64,000 bases of DNA from Microbacter sp049976245 (GTDB lineage: Bacteria; Bacteroidota; Bacteroidia; Bacteroidales; Paludibacteraceae). The notes beneath the pieces were generated by a model. That model ran no database searches, was not told where the DNA came from, and worked only from the letters and a program-made list of their open reading frames with translations. The DNA is taken from assembly GCA_049976245.1 (NCBI GenBank), contig JBMFIQ010000008.1, forward strand, positions 1 through 64,000. The letters run 5' to 3'. The translations under genes were made by a program, and so were the position numbers. Positions 8,206 through 17,547 of the stretch are shown piece after piece. Positions within the stretch are counted from its first letter, which is position 1, and each line of letters starts with the position of its first letter.

Positions 8206-9060
8206 TTTCAATACAAAGGTGGAAGGGAATGTCAACAATTGGTATTGAATGGTTTTTGCCAATCGATAATCTCCTAAAGCATTGGGATGCAGTTGATCCG
8301 TTTCGGCATTGTGGAAGTATTGAAGTTGCGATGCTGCCAACGGGAAAAGGCCGCTGACGGAGTGAAGATCGATCAATGGTACAGCCCAAAATGACGCTGC
8401 TTGCTTCAACGCTTCGACGTAGGCATCCAAGTAAAGGCCTTGTCCATTGCTGAAATTTTCGTCAGGTTGTATGTTTTTTGGACTAAATGTGGCAAATCCT
8501 CTGTGAATGGGTGTCATTAAGATGATTTGTTGTTGCGGAAAATGGTTTTTAAGATATGACATCACTCTATTGATGCGGCCACAGAAGGTAGAATCGTTCA
8601 TGATCGGCGATCGATACTTGCGTGTCACTTGATTTCCGTTGAAGTTGGTTTCTTTGGTTGTTTCACTGAAAAATTTTCCTAACGGAAGACCTCGGTTATA
8701 GTCGTTTGTGCCGGCAAAAATGAGGATTGCATCGATGGAGTCGCCTTTTTCCTGAAAAAGTTTAACGGCCTGTTGGTAGATTCCGTCCCATTGTGCTCCG
8801 TTAATGCCATATACGAAGGGTTTTATGCCCAATAATTCACTCAAATATTCCCAATAAACGCAGGAAGTTCCCACACGTCGGTCATCGGTCATCGAATCGC
8901 CCAGAAAAGCAACCCGTTTGCCTTGCCATTGAGAATTTAGCGTTTTTTTGTTTGTTGTTACGATGACCTTTGGGGCGACTTGTGACACGTTTTGTTGAGC
9001 ATGTCCGGTCATACTTGTTGTCAACAAGATAAAGCAAGAGGCTATGAATCGTTTTGTCAT
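8203..9060 (-). CDS. Exported SGNH/GDSL-family hydrolase
   Basis: A 285-residue secreted esterase-like protein. An N-terminal signal peptide ends near GHAQQ, then VAFLGDSMTDD gives the catalytic-serine block I, FAGTNDYNRG the block with Asn, and a C-terminal DQLHPNALGD supplies the Asp-x-x-His pair. These are the SGNH hydrolase hallmarks; the physiological substrate (acetylated polysaccharide, lipid or other) cannot be read from sequence. It starts 54 bases after the end of hydE on the same strand, so it may be read through from the maturase operon, but nothing links it functionally to hydrogenase maturation. Confidence 0.8.
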   Translation of the reverse strand: MTKRFIASCFILLTTSMTGHAQQNVSQVAPKVIVTTNKKTLNSQWQGKRVAFLGDSMTDDRRVGTSCVYWEYLSELLGIKPFVYGINGAQWDGIYQQAVKLFQEKGDSIDAILIFAGTNDYNRGLPLGKFFSETTKETNFNGNQVTRKYRSPIMNDSTFCGRINRVMSYLKNHFPQQQIILMTPIHRGFATFSPKNIQPDENFSNGQGLYLDAYVEALKQAASFWAVPLIDLHSVSGLFPLAASQLQYFHNAETDQLHPNALGDYRLAKTIQYQLLTFPSTFVLK

Positions 9061-9114
9061 GAAGGTATTTGTTTACTTTGTGCAAAAGTAACTTTTTTGC
9101 TTCAAACAATTGAT

Positions 9115-10218
9115 TCAAATCGGTTGTTGTGATTCGATTTTTCTTTTTGTAAAGTGGATGGAGTCGCCATAGTTGTCAAAAACAATCGTTTCACCCATTT
9201 GTTTGATGTTTTCTGTTAGCGTTTGGATCGTTTCTTCGGCATCCTCATTGACAGAAGGTTTGTTGTCGTACAACAAATAACTGCTGCGATATTTTGAAGG
9301 GGTGATGTTGGGCATCAATACGTTAGCGCCTGCTTTCAAACCCATTTCCCGTCCGTTCGTTTGGATGGCTTGAAGCGCAGTGGTAGCAACCATATTGATG
9401 TCGGGCATCATCAGCCGCAGCACAGCAAGCATCCGCAGCGATAAGTTAAATCGTTCCTTGAGTGGCAACAACGTCTCTTTGTATTTGAAAAAAGGGGTTT
9501 CGGCATGCTCCAGATAAGGTCCCATGCCTACCATGTCAATGTTCATTTGTTTGATAAACAATAGATCGTCAGCCAAATTTTCGATGGTTTGAAAAGGGAG
9601 TCCGATCATGACGCCAGTTCCTGTTTGATAACCGATTTTCTGAATATTTTCGAGGCATTGAAGACGGTTTTTGAATGAATGCAACGCATCAATAGGGTGA
9701 ATTTTGCGGTAAAGTTCTTCGCTGGAGGTTTCAATGCGCAACAAATAACGTTCTGCTCCCGCTTCAAACCATTGTCGGTAAGTGTCCAATGACTGTTCTC
9801 CCACGGAAAGCGTGATGCGCAGCTCAGGTTGGATCGTTTTTTTGATGTTGGTGATCAGACGTGTGAGGCGGTCGGTGAAATGGCGATTTCTTTGTTCGCC
9901 TGACTGAAGTACAATGCCGGTAAAATGATGTTTTCCAGCCTCTTCACATTGTTGCAGAATTTCCTTGTCCGTCATGGAATAACGGGTGACATTCGCATTT
10001 CCGCTTCGAATGCCGCAGTAGAAACAGTTTTTTTGACATAGGTTCGAAAACTCTATCAGCCCACGCAAAAAGACTTTTTTTCCTACAGTTTTTTCTTTAA
10101 CTGCTTCGGCTTGTTGAAACAATGCATCCTGTACGGTTTGAGCGTTGATCGAAAGCAGACGCATGATGTCCGCTTTTGAGAAATGATTCCGGTTGACAAT
10201 TTCCGATATCGAAGTCAT
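9115..10218 (-). CDS. hydE: [FeFe]-hydrogenase maturase HydE (radical SAM)
   Basis: A radical SAM enzyme that acts in building the dithiomethylamine-bridged diiron subcluster of the H-cluster. It has 367 residues. The SAM [4Fe-4S] ligands are Cys61, Cys65 and Cys68 in CQKNCFYCGIR, followed by family blocks such as GIVLQSGE and LPFQTIENLADD. The ATG overlaps the last codon of hydF by four bases, so the two are translationally coupled in the order hydG-hydF-hydE. HydE works with HydF and HydG, whose genes flank it, and its client HydA is encoded 1 kb away on the opposite strand. Confidence 0.93.
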   Translation of the reverse strand: MTSISEIVNRNHFSKADIMRLLSINAQTVQDALFQQAEAVKEKTVGKKVFLRGLIEFSNLCQKNCFYCGIRSGNANVTRYSMTDKEILQQCEEAGKHHFTGIVLQSGEQRNRHFTDRLTRLITNIKKTIQPELRITLSVGEQSLDTYRQWFEAGAERYLLRIETSSEELYRKIHPIDALHSFKNRLQCLENIQKIGYQTGTGVMIGLPFQTIENLADDLLFIKQMNIDMVGMGPYLEHAETPFFKYKETLLPLKERFNLSLRMLAVLRLMMPDINMVATTALQAIQTNGREMGLKAGANVLMPNITPSKYRSSYLLYDNKPSVNEDAEETIQTLTENIKQMGETIVFDNYGDSIHFTKRKIESQQPI

Positions 10219-11420
10219 GGGTTTTGCATAAATGGAGCAATGGCTCGATCAAAGATTCCGTTCATAAAGGCAATGGCTAATCCATAGTTGGTGACAGGGA
10301 CGCCTGCTTCGATGGCATCAAACAATCGGCTGAAAACCTGCTTTCGGGTAATCATGCAGGCACCGCATTGAATGACTAAAGCGTAATCGGTTATCGGCGT
10401 TTTTATTTCATTCAATCCGGAAACAATGTCAAAGTACAGTTCTTTTCCGGTAAATTGTCTCAACCAACGAGGAATTTTAACGCGACCAATGTCTTCGCAA
10501 CTCACTTGATGGGTGCACGATTCGAGGATCAAAATGTGATCGTTCTCTTTCAAATCCGCAATTTTTGCAGCGCCTTTGACATATTCATCAAAAGGACCCC
10601 TCATGCGTGCATAAGCCACACTAAAACCGGTTAACGGAATATCAGCCGGAATTATTTTGTTCACAAATCCGAATGCCTGACTATCAGTTATCACCAATTT
10701 AGGTTTTATACCAGTCTTTTGTAAAAACAATTCCGCTTCGGTTTCTTTCACCACGATGTTGATGGCATCGTTATCCAAAACGTCGCGAATAGCCATGACT
10801 TGAGGCAGAATCATTCTTCCATCAGGGGCTTCGGAATCAACGGGAGTGATCAACATGACGATGTCGCCACGGTTTATCAATCCTTTTAGCAAGGATGGAT
10901 TTTGATAGGTTGTTTCGGGGATTGTGCTCTTGAGGCCTTCAATCACTCCTTCGAGATTAAAACGAGTAATGGCGCTAAACTCAACAATCAATGCAGAGGT
11001 GAGTTGTTGAATTTGCCGGATTGTCTCATTTTGAAGCGGCTCAACATCGGTTTTATTGTTTACAATCAGATAGGGCACTTTATGTCTGTCAAATTTTTCG
11101 ATCAGCATTTCTTCGTATTCGCCGAACGTATTATTGGCAATCACTAACATGGCGCAATCTATTTGCTTAATGACATCCAATGTTTTAGCAATGCGTTTTT
11201 CGCCAAGGTCTCCTTTATCGTCAATGCCTGCCGTATCGATAATAATGGAAGGACCGATCCCAAATATCTCCATCGATTTCTTTACAGGGTCAGTTGTTGT
11301 ACCGGCTATTTCGGAAACAATAGCAACATCCGATCCCGTGAGGGCATTGATCAGGGAGCTTTTACCAAAATTACGGCGACCGAAAATGCCGATGTGCGGT
11401 TTTAAATCTTTTCCTTTCAT
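10215..11420 (-). CDS. hydF: [FeFe]-hydrogenase maturation GTPase/scaffold HydF
   Basis: The scaffold on which the diiron subcluster is assembled and from which it is transferred to apo-HydA. The 401 residues start with a GTPase domain: P-loop GRRNFGKS at residues 14-21, DTAGIDD (G3), NNKTD (G4) and SAIT (G5). A dimerisation domain follows. The C-terminal cluster domain shows ESCTHQVSCED and QCGACMITRKQ, which give the CxH and CxxC ligands typical of HydF. It sits 12 bases after hydG and overlaps hydE by four bases. Confidence 0.93.
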   Translation of the reverse strand: MKGKDLKPHIGIFGRRNFGKSSLINALTGSDVAIVSEIAGTTTDPVKKSMEIFGIGPSIIIDTAGIDDKGDLGEKRIAKTLDVIKQIDCAMLVIANNTFGEYEEMLIEKFDRHKVPYLIVNNKTDVEPLQNETIRQIQQLTSALIVEFSAITRFNLEGVIEGLKSTIPETTYQNPSLLKGLINRGDIVMLITPVDSEAPDGRMILPQVMAIRDVLDNDAINIVVKETEAELFLQKTGIKPKLVITDSQAFGFVNKIIPADIPLTGFSVAYARMRGPFDEYVKGAAKIADLKENDHILILESCTHQVSCEDIGRVKIPRWLRQFTGKELYFDIVSGLNEIKTPITDYALVIQCGACMITRKQVFSRLFDAIEAGVPVTNYGLAIAFMNGIFDRAIAPFMQNP

Positions 11421-11432
11421 GGTGGGTGATGA

Positions 11433-12860
11433 TTAGAAATATAAATCGCGTTGTCCTTGTCTGATTAATTCCATGCGTTCGTGAACGGCTTTTTTCATGG
11501 TCTCATTTTCCAGATTATCAATGGCTTGCTCAATGACAAACCATCCTTTTTGAGCTGTCTCTTCGGGAGCGTAATCCACCAGATATTCCGTCAATGTCAA
11601 AATGGCATTGGGTGTACAATAGCGTTTAATGAATCCCGGCACGGAAAATTCCATAAAGTGTTCGCCGGTTCTTCCCAATCGGTAACAAGCCGTGCAAAAA
11701 GAAGGCAGCAATCCCTGATCGAGCAATTCATCCACAATTTCGTTCAGTGACCGATCGTCATTGATTTGAAATTGCCCTTTGTTGAGATGATCTGCCGGAT
11801 CGACGGGTTTTGAATAACTCCCAATTTCAATTTTTGTTCCGCCGTCAATTTGTGATACGCCAAATTGAAAGATTTCGTTGCGGAGATGAGCCGGTTCCCT
11901 TGCCGTGAGAATCATTCCGGTGTAAGGAACGGCAAGACGGAGTATGGCAACTAATCTGGTGAAATCATGATCGTTTACAAAATAACTTTGATCTATGTTA
12001 AGCATGGAGGCATCTTTTACACGAGGAAACGAAATGGTGTGAGGTCCAACCTGATAGCAGGCTTCCAAATGATTGGTATGACGTACCAGTCCCAACACTT
12101 CAAAACGCCAATCGTATAAACCAAACAATGCTCCGATGCCAACATCGTCGATGCCGGCCTCCTGTGCGCGATCCAATGCGGTAAGCCTGTAATTGAAGTC
12201 AGTTTTTTTGCCTGAAAGATGATATTTTTTATATGCTTCAGGATGATACGTTTCCTGAAAAATCTGATAGGTGCCAATGCCAGATGCTTTGACGGTGCGG
12301 AATCCTTCGATGTCCAACGGAGCGGCATTGATGTTGACTCTTCTGATTTCTCCATTTCCTTTTTTGACGGAATAGGCGATCTTAACACTGTGAGCAATGA
12401 ATTCGGGAGTGTATAAAGGATGTTCTCCAAAAACAAGAATCAATCGTTTTTGTCCGTTTTCTTCCAAGGCACTGATTTCATTGATGATTTCATCGTCGGA
12501 AAGGGTTTTTCGGACAGCGTTGCGATTGGAGGTTCGAAAACCGCAATAAGTACAATTGTTGGTGCACCAATTTCCGATGTAAAGTGGCGCAAACAAAACG
12601 ATCCGGTTACCGTAGATCGTTTTCTTTAACGTTCGAGCGCCTTCTTTGATTTCTTCTATCAATACAGGATCATTCGTGTTGACCAAAACGGCTGTCTCTT
12701 CCAACGTCAATCGTTGTTTAGAGAGCGATTTGGCAATGATGTCGCGTACGCGTTCAGGTGTGGAAACGGTGTTGTGGAGGTAAGCCCAAATTTCATCTGC
12801 GTCGATGAACGGTTTCATTGGTTCATCGGGAATGTTGTATTTTTCAGGTGTGAAAATCAT
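11433..12860 (-). CDS. hydG: [FeFe]-hydrogenase maturase HydG (tyrosine lyase, radical SAM)
   Basis: Cleaves tyrosine to p-cresol and dehydroglycine, providing the CO and CN- ligands of the H-cluster iron. It is 475 residues long, normal for HydG. The radical SAM triad is Cys99, Cys103 and Cys106 (CTNNCTYCGFR). The C-terminal extension holds the second cluster site in FCTACYRLGRTGEHFM, which separates HydG from the related ThiH. It is the first gene of hydG-hydF-hydE. A candidate -7 box lies 111 bases above the ATG. Confidence 0.94.
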   Translation of the reverse strand: MIFTPEKYNIPDEPMKPFIDADEIWAYLHNTVSTPERVRDIIAKSLSKQRLTLEETAVLVNTNDPVLIEEIKEGARTLKKTIYGNRIVLFAPLYIGNWCTNNCTYCGFRTSNRNAVRKTLSDDEIINEISALEENGQKRLILVFGEHPLYTPEFIAHSVKIAYSVKKGNGEIRRVNINAAPLDIEGFRTVKASGIGTYQIFQETYHPEAYKKYHLSGKKTDFNYRLTALDRAQEAGIDDVGIGALFGLYDWRFEVLGLVRHTNHLEACYQVGPHTISFPRVKDASMLNIDQSYFVNDHDFTRLVAILRLAVPYTGMILTAREPAHLRNEIFQFGVSQIDGGTKIEIGSYSKPVDPADHLNKGQFQINDDRSLNEIVDELLDQGLLPSFCTACYRLGRTGEHFMEFSVPGFIKRYCTPNAILTLTEYLVDYAPEETAQKGWFVIEQAIDNLENETMKKAVHERMELIRQGQRDLYF

Positions 12861-12970
12861 AGGTCAAAACGATTTAAAGTTGATTGAATGGAAGAGAATA
12901 TTAAATCAATCTTTCACTTGTTATAGCAATGATTGGTTTGCAGTCGAATCCAATGAACATGGAATCATTG

Positions 12971-12978
12971 CAAAGATA
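12971..12978 (-). promoter_or_regulatory. -7 box for the hydG-hydF-hydE operon
   Basis: The minus strand reads TATCTTTG, matching TAnnTTTG exactly. The -33 region is weak (TTT rather than TTG). It predicts a leader of about 100 bases, in which I see no strong structure. Confidence 0.45.
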
Positions 12979-13151
12979 AGCATCGATTAAAGAAATTATT
13001 CTCTAAATCAAAAATATCTTTTCATCGTTTGTCCTTTTGAGCATCGGAGTTTGTTGTGGTTGATTGGTGTAGTTCCCAATGTGAAACTTTTTGATGTGTT
13101 GAGGAATGTTCAGTGATGCAATCTTTTATTTTTAGTGTTTGTGTCAACAGA

Positions 13152-14771
13152 TCAGTTGAGTGCGTATTTTTTCATGCGTAAGGCTTTGATTTCCTCGTTG
13201 GTGATGTATTCGTCGAAATCCATTTGACGATCGATCACGCCGTTAGGAGTCAATTCAATAATGCGATTACAAACGGTTTGTAAAAACTGATGATCGTGAG
13301 AGGCTAACAAAACATTGCTTTTGAACGTTTTCAGGGTGTTGTTGAATGCCTGAATGGATTCCATATCCAAATGATTCGTGGGAGAATCAAGTACCAAAAC
13401 ATTGGGGTTTTGTAACATCATGCGTGCAATCATACAGCGCATCTTTTCACCACCCGAAAGTACACGTGCTTTCTTTTGAGCATCTTCGCCCGGGAAAAGC
13501 ATTTTGCCCAAATAGCTTTTTAAGTATATTTCGTTGGTGTCATCGGAGAATTGTGCCAACCAATCAATAAGCGTCAGGTCGGTGTTAAAGAAAGCATTGT
13601 TATCCAAAGGCAAATAGGCCGGGGTGATAGTGACTCCCCACGAATAGTTCCCACTATCGGGTTCTATTTTTCCTTCGATGATTTCAAAAAGAGCCGTCAT
13701 GGCGCGCGGATCGTGAGAGAAAAAAGCCACTTTATCGTTTTTGTCAATCATAAAACTGACATCACGAAACAGCAGATCACCTTCGACGGATTTGGAAAGA
13801 TCGTGCACTTCGAGAATGACATTGCCGGGATCGCGTGAAGGAGTAAAAACGATGCCCGGATATCGGCGTGATGAAGGCTTAATTTCGTCGATATTGATTT
13901 TTTCAAGCATTTTTTTACGACTGGTTGCCTGTTTCGATTTAGAAGCATTAGCGCTGAAGCGTGCGATGAATTCAATCAGTTCGGCACGTTTCTCTTCAGC
14001 TTTCTTGTTTTGTTGATTTTGTTGCCGAAGTGCCAGTTGACTCGATTCGTACCAGAAACTGTAATTCCCCGAGAAAATTTCAATTTTACCGTAATCAATG
14101 TCCACTACATGAGTACAAACGGTATCTAAAAAATGACGGTCATGCGATACCACCAACACGGTGTTGTCGTAGTTGGCCAAATAATCCTCGAGCCACATGA
14201 TGGTTTCAAGGTCAAGGTCATTCGTAGGTTCATCCAAGAGCAAGTTGTCGGGATTTCCAAACAACGCACGTGCCAACAGTACACGTACCTTCTGCTTTCC
14301 ACTCAAATCTCTCATTTTCACAGAGTGAAATGGTTCTTTAATGCCCAAATTGCTGAGGAGCATGGCGGCATTGCTTTCTGCATTCCATCCTTCCATTTCG
14401 GCAAACTTCTCTTCTAAGATGGAAGCACGAATCCCGTCTTCGTCCGAAAAATTGTCCTTGGCATAAAGAGCTTCTTTTTCTTGTTTCACTTTGAACAAAA
14501 GTTCATGCCCTTCAATTACCGTATCTAACGTGGTCAAATCATCAAAAGCATGGTGGTCTTGGCTGAGTACTGAAAGGCGTTCGCCACTTGGAAGAATGAT
14601 GGTTCCTTTACTTGGAGAAATTTCGCCGCTGATGGCGCGTAAAAACGTGGATTTACCTGCGCCGTTGGCACCAATAATGCCGTAGCAATTGCCTGCCGTA
14701 AACTTGAGATTGACATCTTGAAAAAGCACTTGTTTGCCAAATTGAATGGCTAAATTGGAAACTGTAATCAT
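13152..14771 (-). CDS. ABC-F family ATPase (YbiT-like) with degenerate second ATPase site
   Basis: A cytosolic twin-ATPase of the ABC-F translation-factor family with 539 residues and no membrane segments. Domain 1 is intact: Walker A GANGAGKST at residues 34-42, signature LSGKQKVR and Walker B LLLDEPTNDLD. The linker carries the expected charged helices. Domain 2 keeps a good signature (LSGGEKMR), but the Walker A region reads FFSHDPRAMT with no GKS/T lysine, and Walker B reads LVLDSPTNHLD, with serine replacing the catalytic glutamate. The second site should therefore not hydrolyse ATP. Overall similarity to YbiT-type ABC-F proteins is inferred from recall. A 5' leader of about 340 bases is possible. 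Confidence 0.88.
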   Translation of the reverse strand: MITVSNLAIQFGKQVLFQDVNLKFTAGNCYGIIGANGAGKSTFLRAISGEISPSKGTIILPSGERLSVLSQDHHAFDDLTTLDTVIEGHELLFKVKQEKEALYAKDNFSDEDGIRASILEEKFAEMEGWNAESNAAMLLSNLGIKEPFHSVKMRDLSGKQKVRVLLARALFGNPDNLLLDEPTNDLDLETIMWLEDYLANYDNTVLVVSHDRHFLDTVCTHVVDIDYGKIEIFSGNYSFWYESSQLALRQQNQQNKKAEEKRAELIEFIARFSANASKSKQATSRKKMLEKINIDEIKPSSRRYPGIVFTPSRDPGNVILEVHDLSKSVEGDLLFRDVSFMIDKNDKVAFFSHDPRAMTALFEIIEGKIEPDSGNYSWGVTITPAYLPLDNNAFFNTDLTLIDWLAQFSDDTNEIYLKSYLGKMLFPGEDAQKKARVLSGGEKMRCMIARMMLQNPNVLVLDSPTNHLDMESIQAFNNTLKTFKSNVLLASHDHQFLQTVCNRIIELTPNGVIDRQMDFDEYITNEEIKALRMKKYALN

Positions 14772-14877
14772 AAATTAAATGGAAAAGAGATGACATAATG
14801 ATGTGTAAATCATCTTCAATCTCCTCTTTTTTTTATTTTTATTTTAAGGGGTAAAACATCTTCTTTCGGATGCGTGT

Positions 14878-15015
14878 TCATCCAATCAGCATCGCTTGGA
14901 TGTTACATGGATAGGTTAAAAGTGAAAAAAATGAGCCTGCCGATTGTTTATAAATGGTCATGACATGCACCCCATTGACGTTGTCCATCGATTTGATTGC
15001 TGTCTCTTGACTCAT
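14878..15015 (-). CDS. Small ORF in the leader of the ABC-F gene (doubtful)
   Basis: A 45-codon frame starting MSQETAIKSMD and ending NIQAMLIG lies between a -7 box at 15122-15129 and the ABC-F start at 14771. I recognise no family. It could be a leader peptide, a remnant of a lost gene or chance. The rest of 14772-15185 shows no other structure I can support. Confidence 0.2.
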   Translation of the reverse strand: MSQETAIKSMDNVNGVHVMTIYKQSAGSFFSLLTYPCNIQAMLIG

Positions 15016-15121
15016 TTTTTCGTGTTTGAGCTTGAAAGCGGCCTGGATTGTTTGAGGTTAATTTTTTAGGTCATTGATTATAAATGTGTTATTTGAATCT
15101 TATCTTCAGTAAAACGAATGG

Positions 15122-15129
15122 CAAAGGTA
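15122..15129 (-). promoter_or_regulatory. -7 box upstream of the ABC-F gene
   Basis: The minus strand reads TACCTTTG, an exact TAnnTTTG match. No TTG is found at the usual distance. If used, the ABC-F transcript has a leader of about 344 bases. Confidence 0.35.
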
Positions 15130-15185
15130 GTCATTTTTTTACAAAGAGAGTCCATCATTCTGCTGTGATTTTTCAAGTTAAACTT

Positions 15186-15279
15186 CGTACGTCTATTTTT
15201 AATTTTAACGACATGGATGTACGGAACTTGCGAAATTGTCATTCTCATGAGCATAAGCTCTTTTTATAGCTTGTTTCAT
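15186..15279 (-). repeat. Interspersed leader element, copy 2 (orphan)
   Basis: Exactly 94 nt, aligned end to end with the other copies on the minus strand: ATGAAACAAGC at the 5' end and AATAGACGTACG at the 3' end. The terminal ATG has become ACG and no gene follows directly, so this copy has lost its client. Its ORF is still open for 24 codons (MKQAIKRAYAHEND...). Confidence 0.85.
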
Positions 15280-15665
15280 ATCTTCTTGGGAAGAACGGAG
15301 TGTGAAAGCATGTCATGAAAGCTTATTTTCAATAACATTCCAATAAGATCAGGGTTGAAGACCATTTATCTTATGACCAAAATGATGATTGAAGAATTGA
15401 CGAAAATATTTTAATTTATTGATTAGCAATATTATAAAATCAATTTTCGGAATCTCTGCCTCACAATGGATGCTTCCGTTTTCTTTCTGTTTTTTTATGT
15501 TTTGTAATTTACAAAGTGATATTTATTACCTCATTTATGCTTACCTTTAACACATTATTTACGATGGAATGTGTTGAAAATTGATGATCCGTTACAACTT
15601 CAAGGTATTTACTTTCATTTTGCTTTGTGTCTCTCCTTTCTCTCCTTCCTGTTATTTTTTAGAAG
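15280..15665. other. Intergenic stretch, no gene seen
   Basis: AT-rich sequence between the orphan leader copy and the plus-strand gene at 15666. I see no ORF, convincing promoter box or stable hairpin in it. Confidence 0.6.
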
Positions 15666-17456
15666 ATGTTTAAATCAAATGTGCACACGTTTCATATTCC
15701 CGTGATGGGGATAGGATATACCATTGATACGCCCATTAAAGTTGCTCCGTGGGGTATTTCGTCGGTAATTTCATTGGTAGATGATTTGCTAATGGAAAAA
15801 ATGAGAGCTTGGTACAGTAAAAAATGGGAAATCCCTTTTCATCCCATTCTCAATAGTGACGATGATGCTCGTGCGCATCGGATTACGGCATATCTTGACA
15901 TGGTGGACGAAATTGTTTCACGCAAAATGAAGATGCTCAGAGAATCATCTTTGCAAATTGGCGGTGCTTGTGCCCGTTATATGGAACTTTTGCCCGAAAC
16001 ATCCATGTTGAAGCAATCTTATTTTAAGGTTTTTCAGCACAGTAATGTCTTGGAAATAAAAAAATGGGTGGATGAACACGTTGAAGCAGGGAGCATCGAT
16101 GTCAACATCATGACCAAACTTGATAAAGTAAATTTTCAACATGGTGAAGCACGGGATACCGTTTTCAATGATGGACATGCTGCCATGCGCGGTTTTGCCG
16201 AAAGCACATTACGCGGCTCGATGGTATTATCGGCCGGATTAAATCCCCGATTGTACTCCTACATGGAACAATTCCCTGATTTTTTTCCCGACAGTGAAGG
16301 CTTTTTGAAGAAAAAGATTGTTGTGAAAGTTAGTGACTTCCGATCTGCTTTGATTCAAGGTAAATTTTTGGCCAAAAAAGGATTGTGGGTTTCTGAATAT
16401 CGTGTTGAGTCAGGATTGAATTGTGGTGGGCATGCCTTTGCCTCGCAGGGTGAATTGTTGGGTCCCATTTTGGAACAATTTAAAACAAATCGTCAAGTTT
16501 TGTACCATGAAGTGTACGATTTGTGGGTTCATGGATTGAACGAAAAAAAGATTCCGGTGCCGGCTCAACATCCTTCTATGAAGATTACGGCTCAAGGTGG
16601 AGTTGGAACGGCTGAAGAACACCGTTTTTTGTTGGATTTTTACGATTTGGACAGCATCGGGTGGGGAACCCCGTTTTTGTTGGTGCCTGAAGCCACCAAT
16701 GTGGATCCTTCAACATTGAAGATGTTGAGCGATGCCACCGAGAAAGATCTTTATTTAAGCAATATTTCTCCATTTGGCGTTCCTTTTAACAGCCTGCGAT
16801 CCAACACAAAAGATATTGAAAAAGAAGAAAATATTCGTCGAGGAACGCCCGGCGCGGTGTGTACAAAACAATTTGCGCAGCTCAATAAAGAATTTACCGA
16901 CCGTGCCATCTGTACGGCATCGAGACAATATCAAACCTTGAAAATTGCAGCATTGAATGCTTTAAATTTGCCAGCTGCGGAGCATCAAAAGGCGTATCAA
17001 CGCATTGTTGAAAAATCGTGCATTTGTGTCGGGTTGGGAACGTCCGCTTTGCTCAATTGTCATCTCAGTACGGCTTCGGAAGGAACAGGTGTGTCGGTAT
17101 GTCCAGGTCCCAATTTGGCTTATTTTTCGGAAACGGCATCGTTGGAACAAATGATTGCGCACATTTACGGCAGAAAAAGCGTGTCCGTGAATCCCGCAAG
17201 AAAGAATTTATTTATTAATGAGTTGAAAATCAATATTGATTATTTGCATCAACAAATGGATGAAGCCTCTTCTTCATTGAATGAAAAACAGCAAGCATAT
17301 TTTGACGGTTACACCAAACAATTGTTGGAAGGCATTGCTTATTATCGTCAACTTGTCAGTGAAAATATTGACTCAAGTGCGTTTTTTGGAAATTCGTTTT
17401 TGGAAGAACTTGATTCGCTGGAAGCCGAATTGAAAGTGCCTTCTCTTGTGTCATGA
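15666..17456 (+). CDS. Uncharacterised conserved protein of about 600 residues
   Basis: I recognise this as a hypothetical protein recurring in Bacteroidetes, with no function I can name. The 596 residues have no signal peptide or membrane segment, so it is probably cytosolic. Noticeable blocks are HIPVMGIGYTIDTPIKVA at the N-terminus, ESGLNCGGHAFA near residue 255, ITAQGGVGTAEEHRFLL near 307, GWGTPFLLVPEATNVD near 330 and the cysteine-rich KSCICVGLGTSALLNC near 455. The glycine-rich GGVG and WGTPFLL blocks are reminiscent of FMN-binding TIM barrels, but that is a guess. Flanking genes give no context: it stands alone between an intergenic region and the convergent cdd. Confidence 0.75.
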   Translation: MFKSNVHTFHIPVMGIGYTIDTPIKVAPWGISSVISLVDDLLMEKMRAWYSKKWEIPFHPILNSDDDARAHRITAYLDMVDEIVSRKMKMLRESSLQIGGACARYMELLPETSMLKQSYFKVFQHSNVLEIKKWVDEHVEAGSIDVNIMTKLDKVNFQHGEARDTVFNDGHAAMRGFAESTLRGSMVLSAGLNPRLYSYMEQFPDFFPDSEGFLKKKIVVKVSDFRSALIQGKFLAKKGLWVSEYRVESGLNCGGHAFASQGELLGPILEQFKTNRQVLYHEVYDLWVHGLNEKKIPVPAQHPSMKITAQGGVGTAEEHRFLLDFYDLDSIGWGTPFLLVPEATNVDPSTLKMLSDATEKDLYLSNISPFGVPFNSLRSNTKDIEKEENIRRGTPGAVCTKQFAQLNKEFTDRAICTASRQYQTLKIAALNALNLPAAEHQKAYQRIVEKSCICVGLGTSALLNCHLSTASEGTGVSVCPGPNLAYFSETASLEQMIAHIYGRKSVSVNPARKNLFINELKINIDYLHQQMDEASSSLNEKQQAYFDGYTKQLLEGIAYYRQLVSENIDSSAFFGNSFLEELDSLEAELKVPSLVS

Positions 17457-17547
17457 TGATGCATATTTGAGTTTTTGTTAAGAAAGCAGTGTGTTGACGG
17501 TAACCTAAACAAGATATAAAAAACGTTTGTTGTGGTAGATTTGAATG

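Noticed and set aside
8102..8389. Minus-strand frame across the hydA end and terminator
   Set aside because: It overlaps hydA and the SGNH gene in a different frame and spans a strong terminator; the SGNH frame is the real gene.
11134..11436. 100-codon plus-strand frame
   Set aside because: Shadow of hydF, which has the GTPase motifs on the minus strand.
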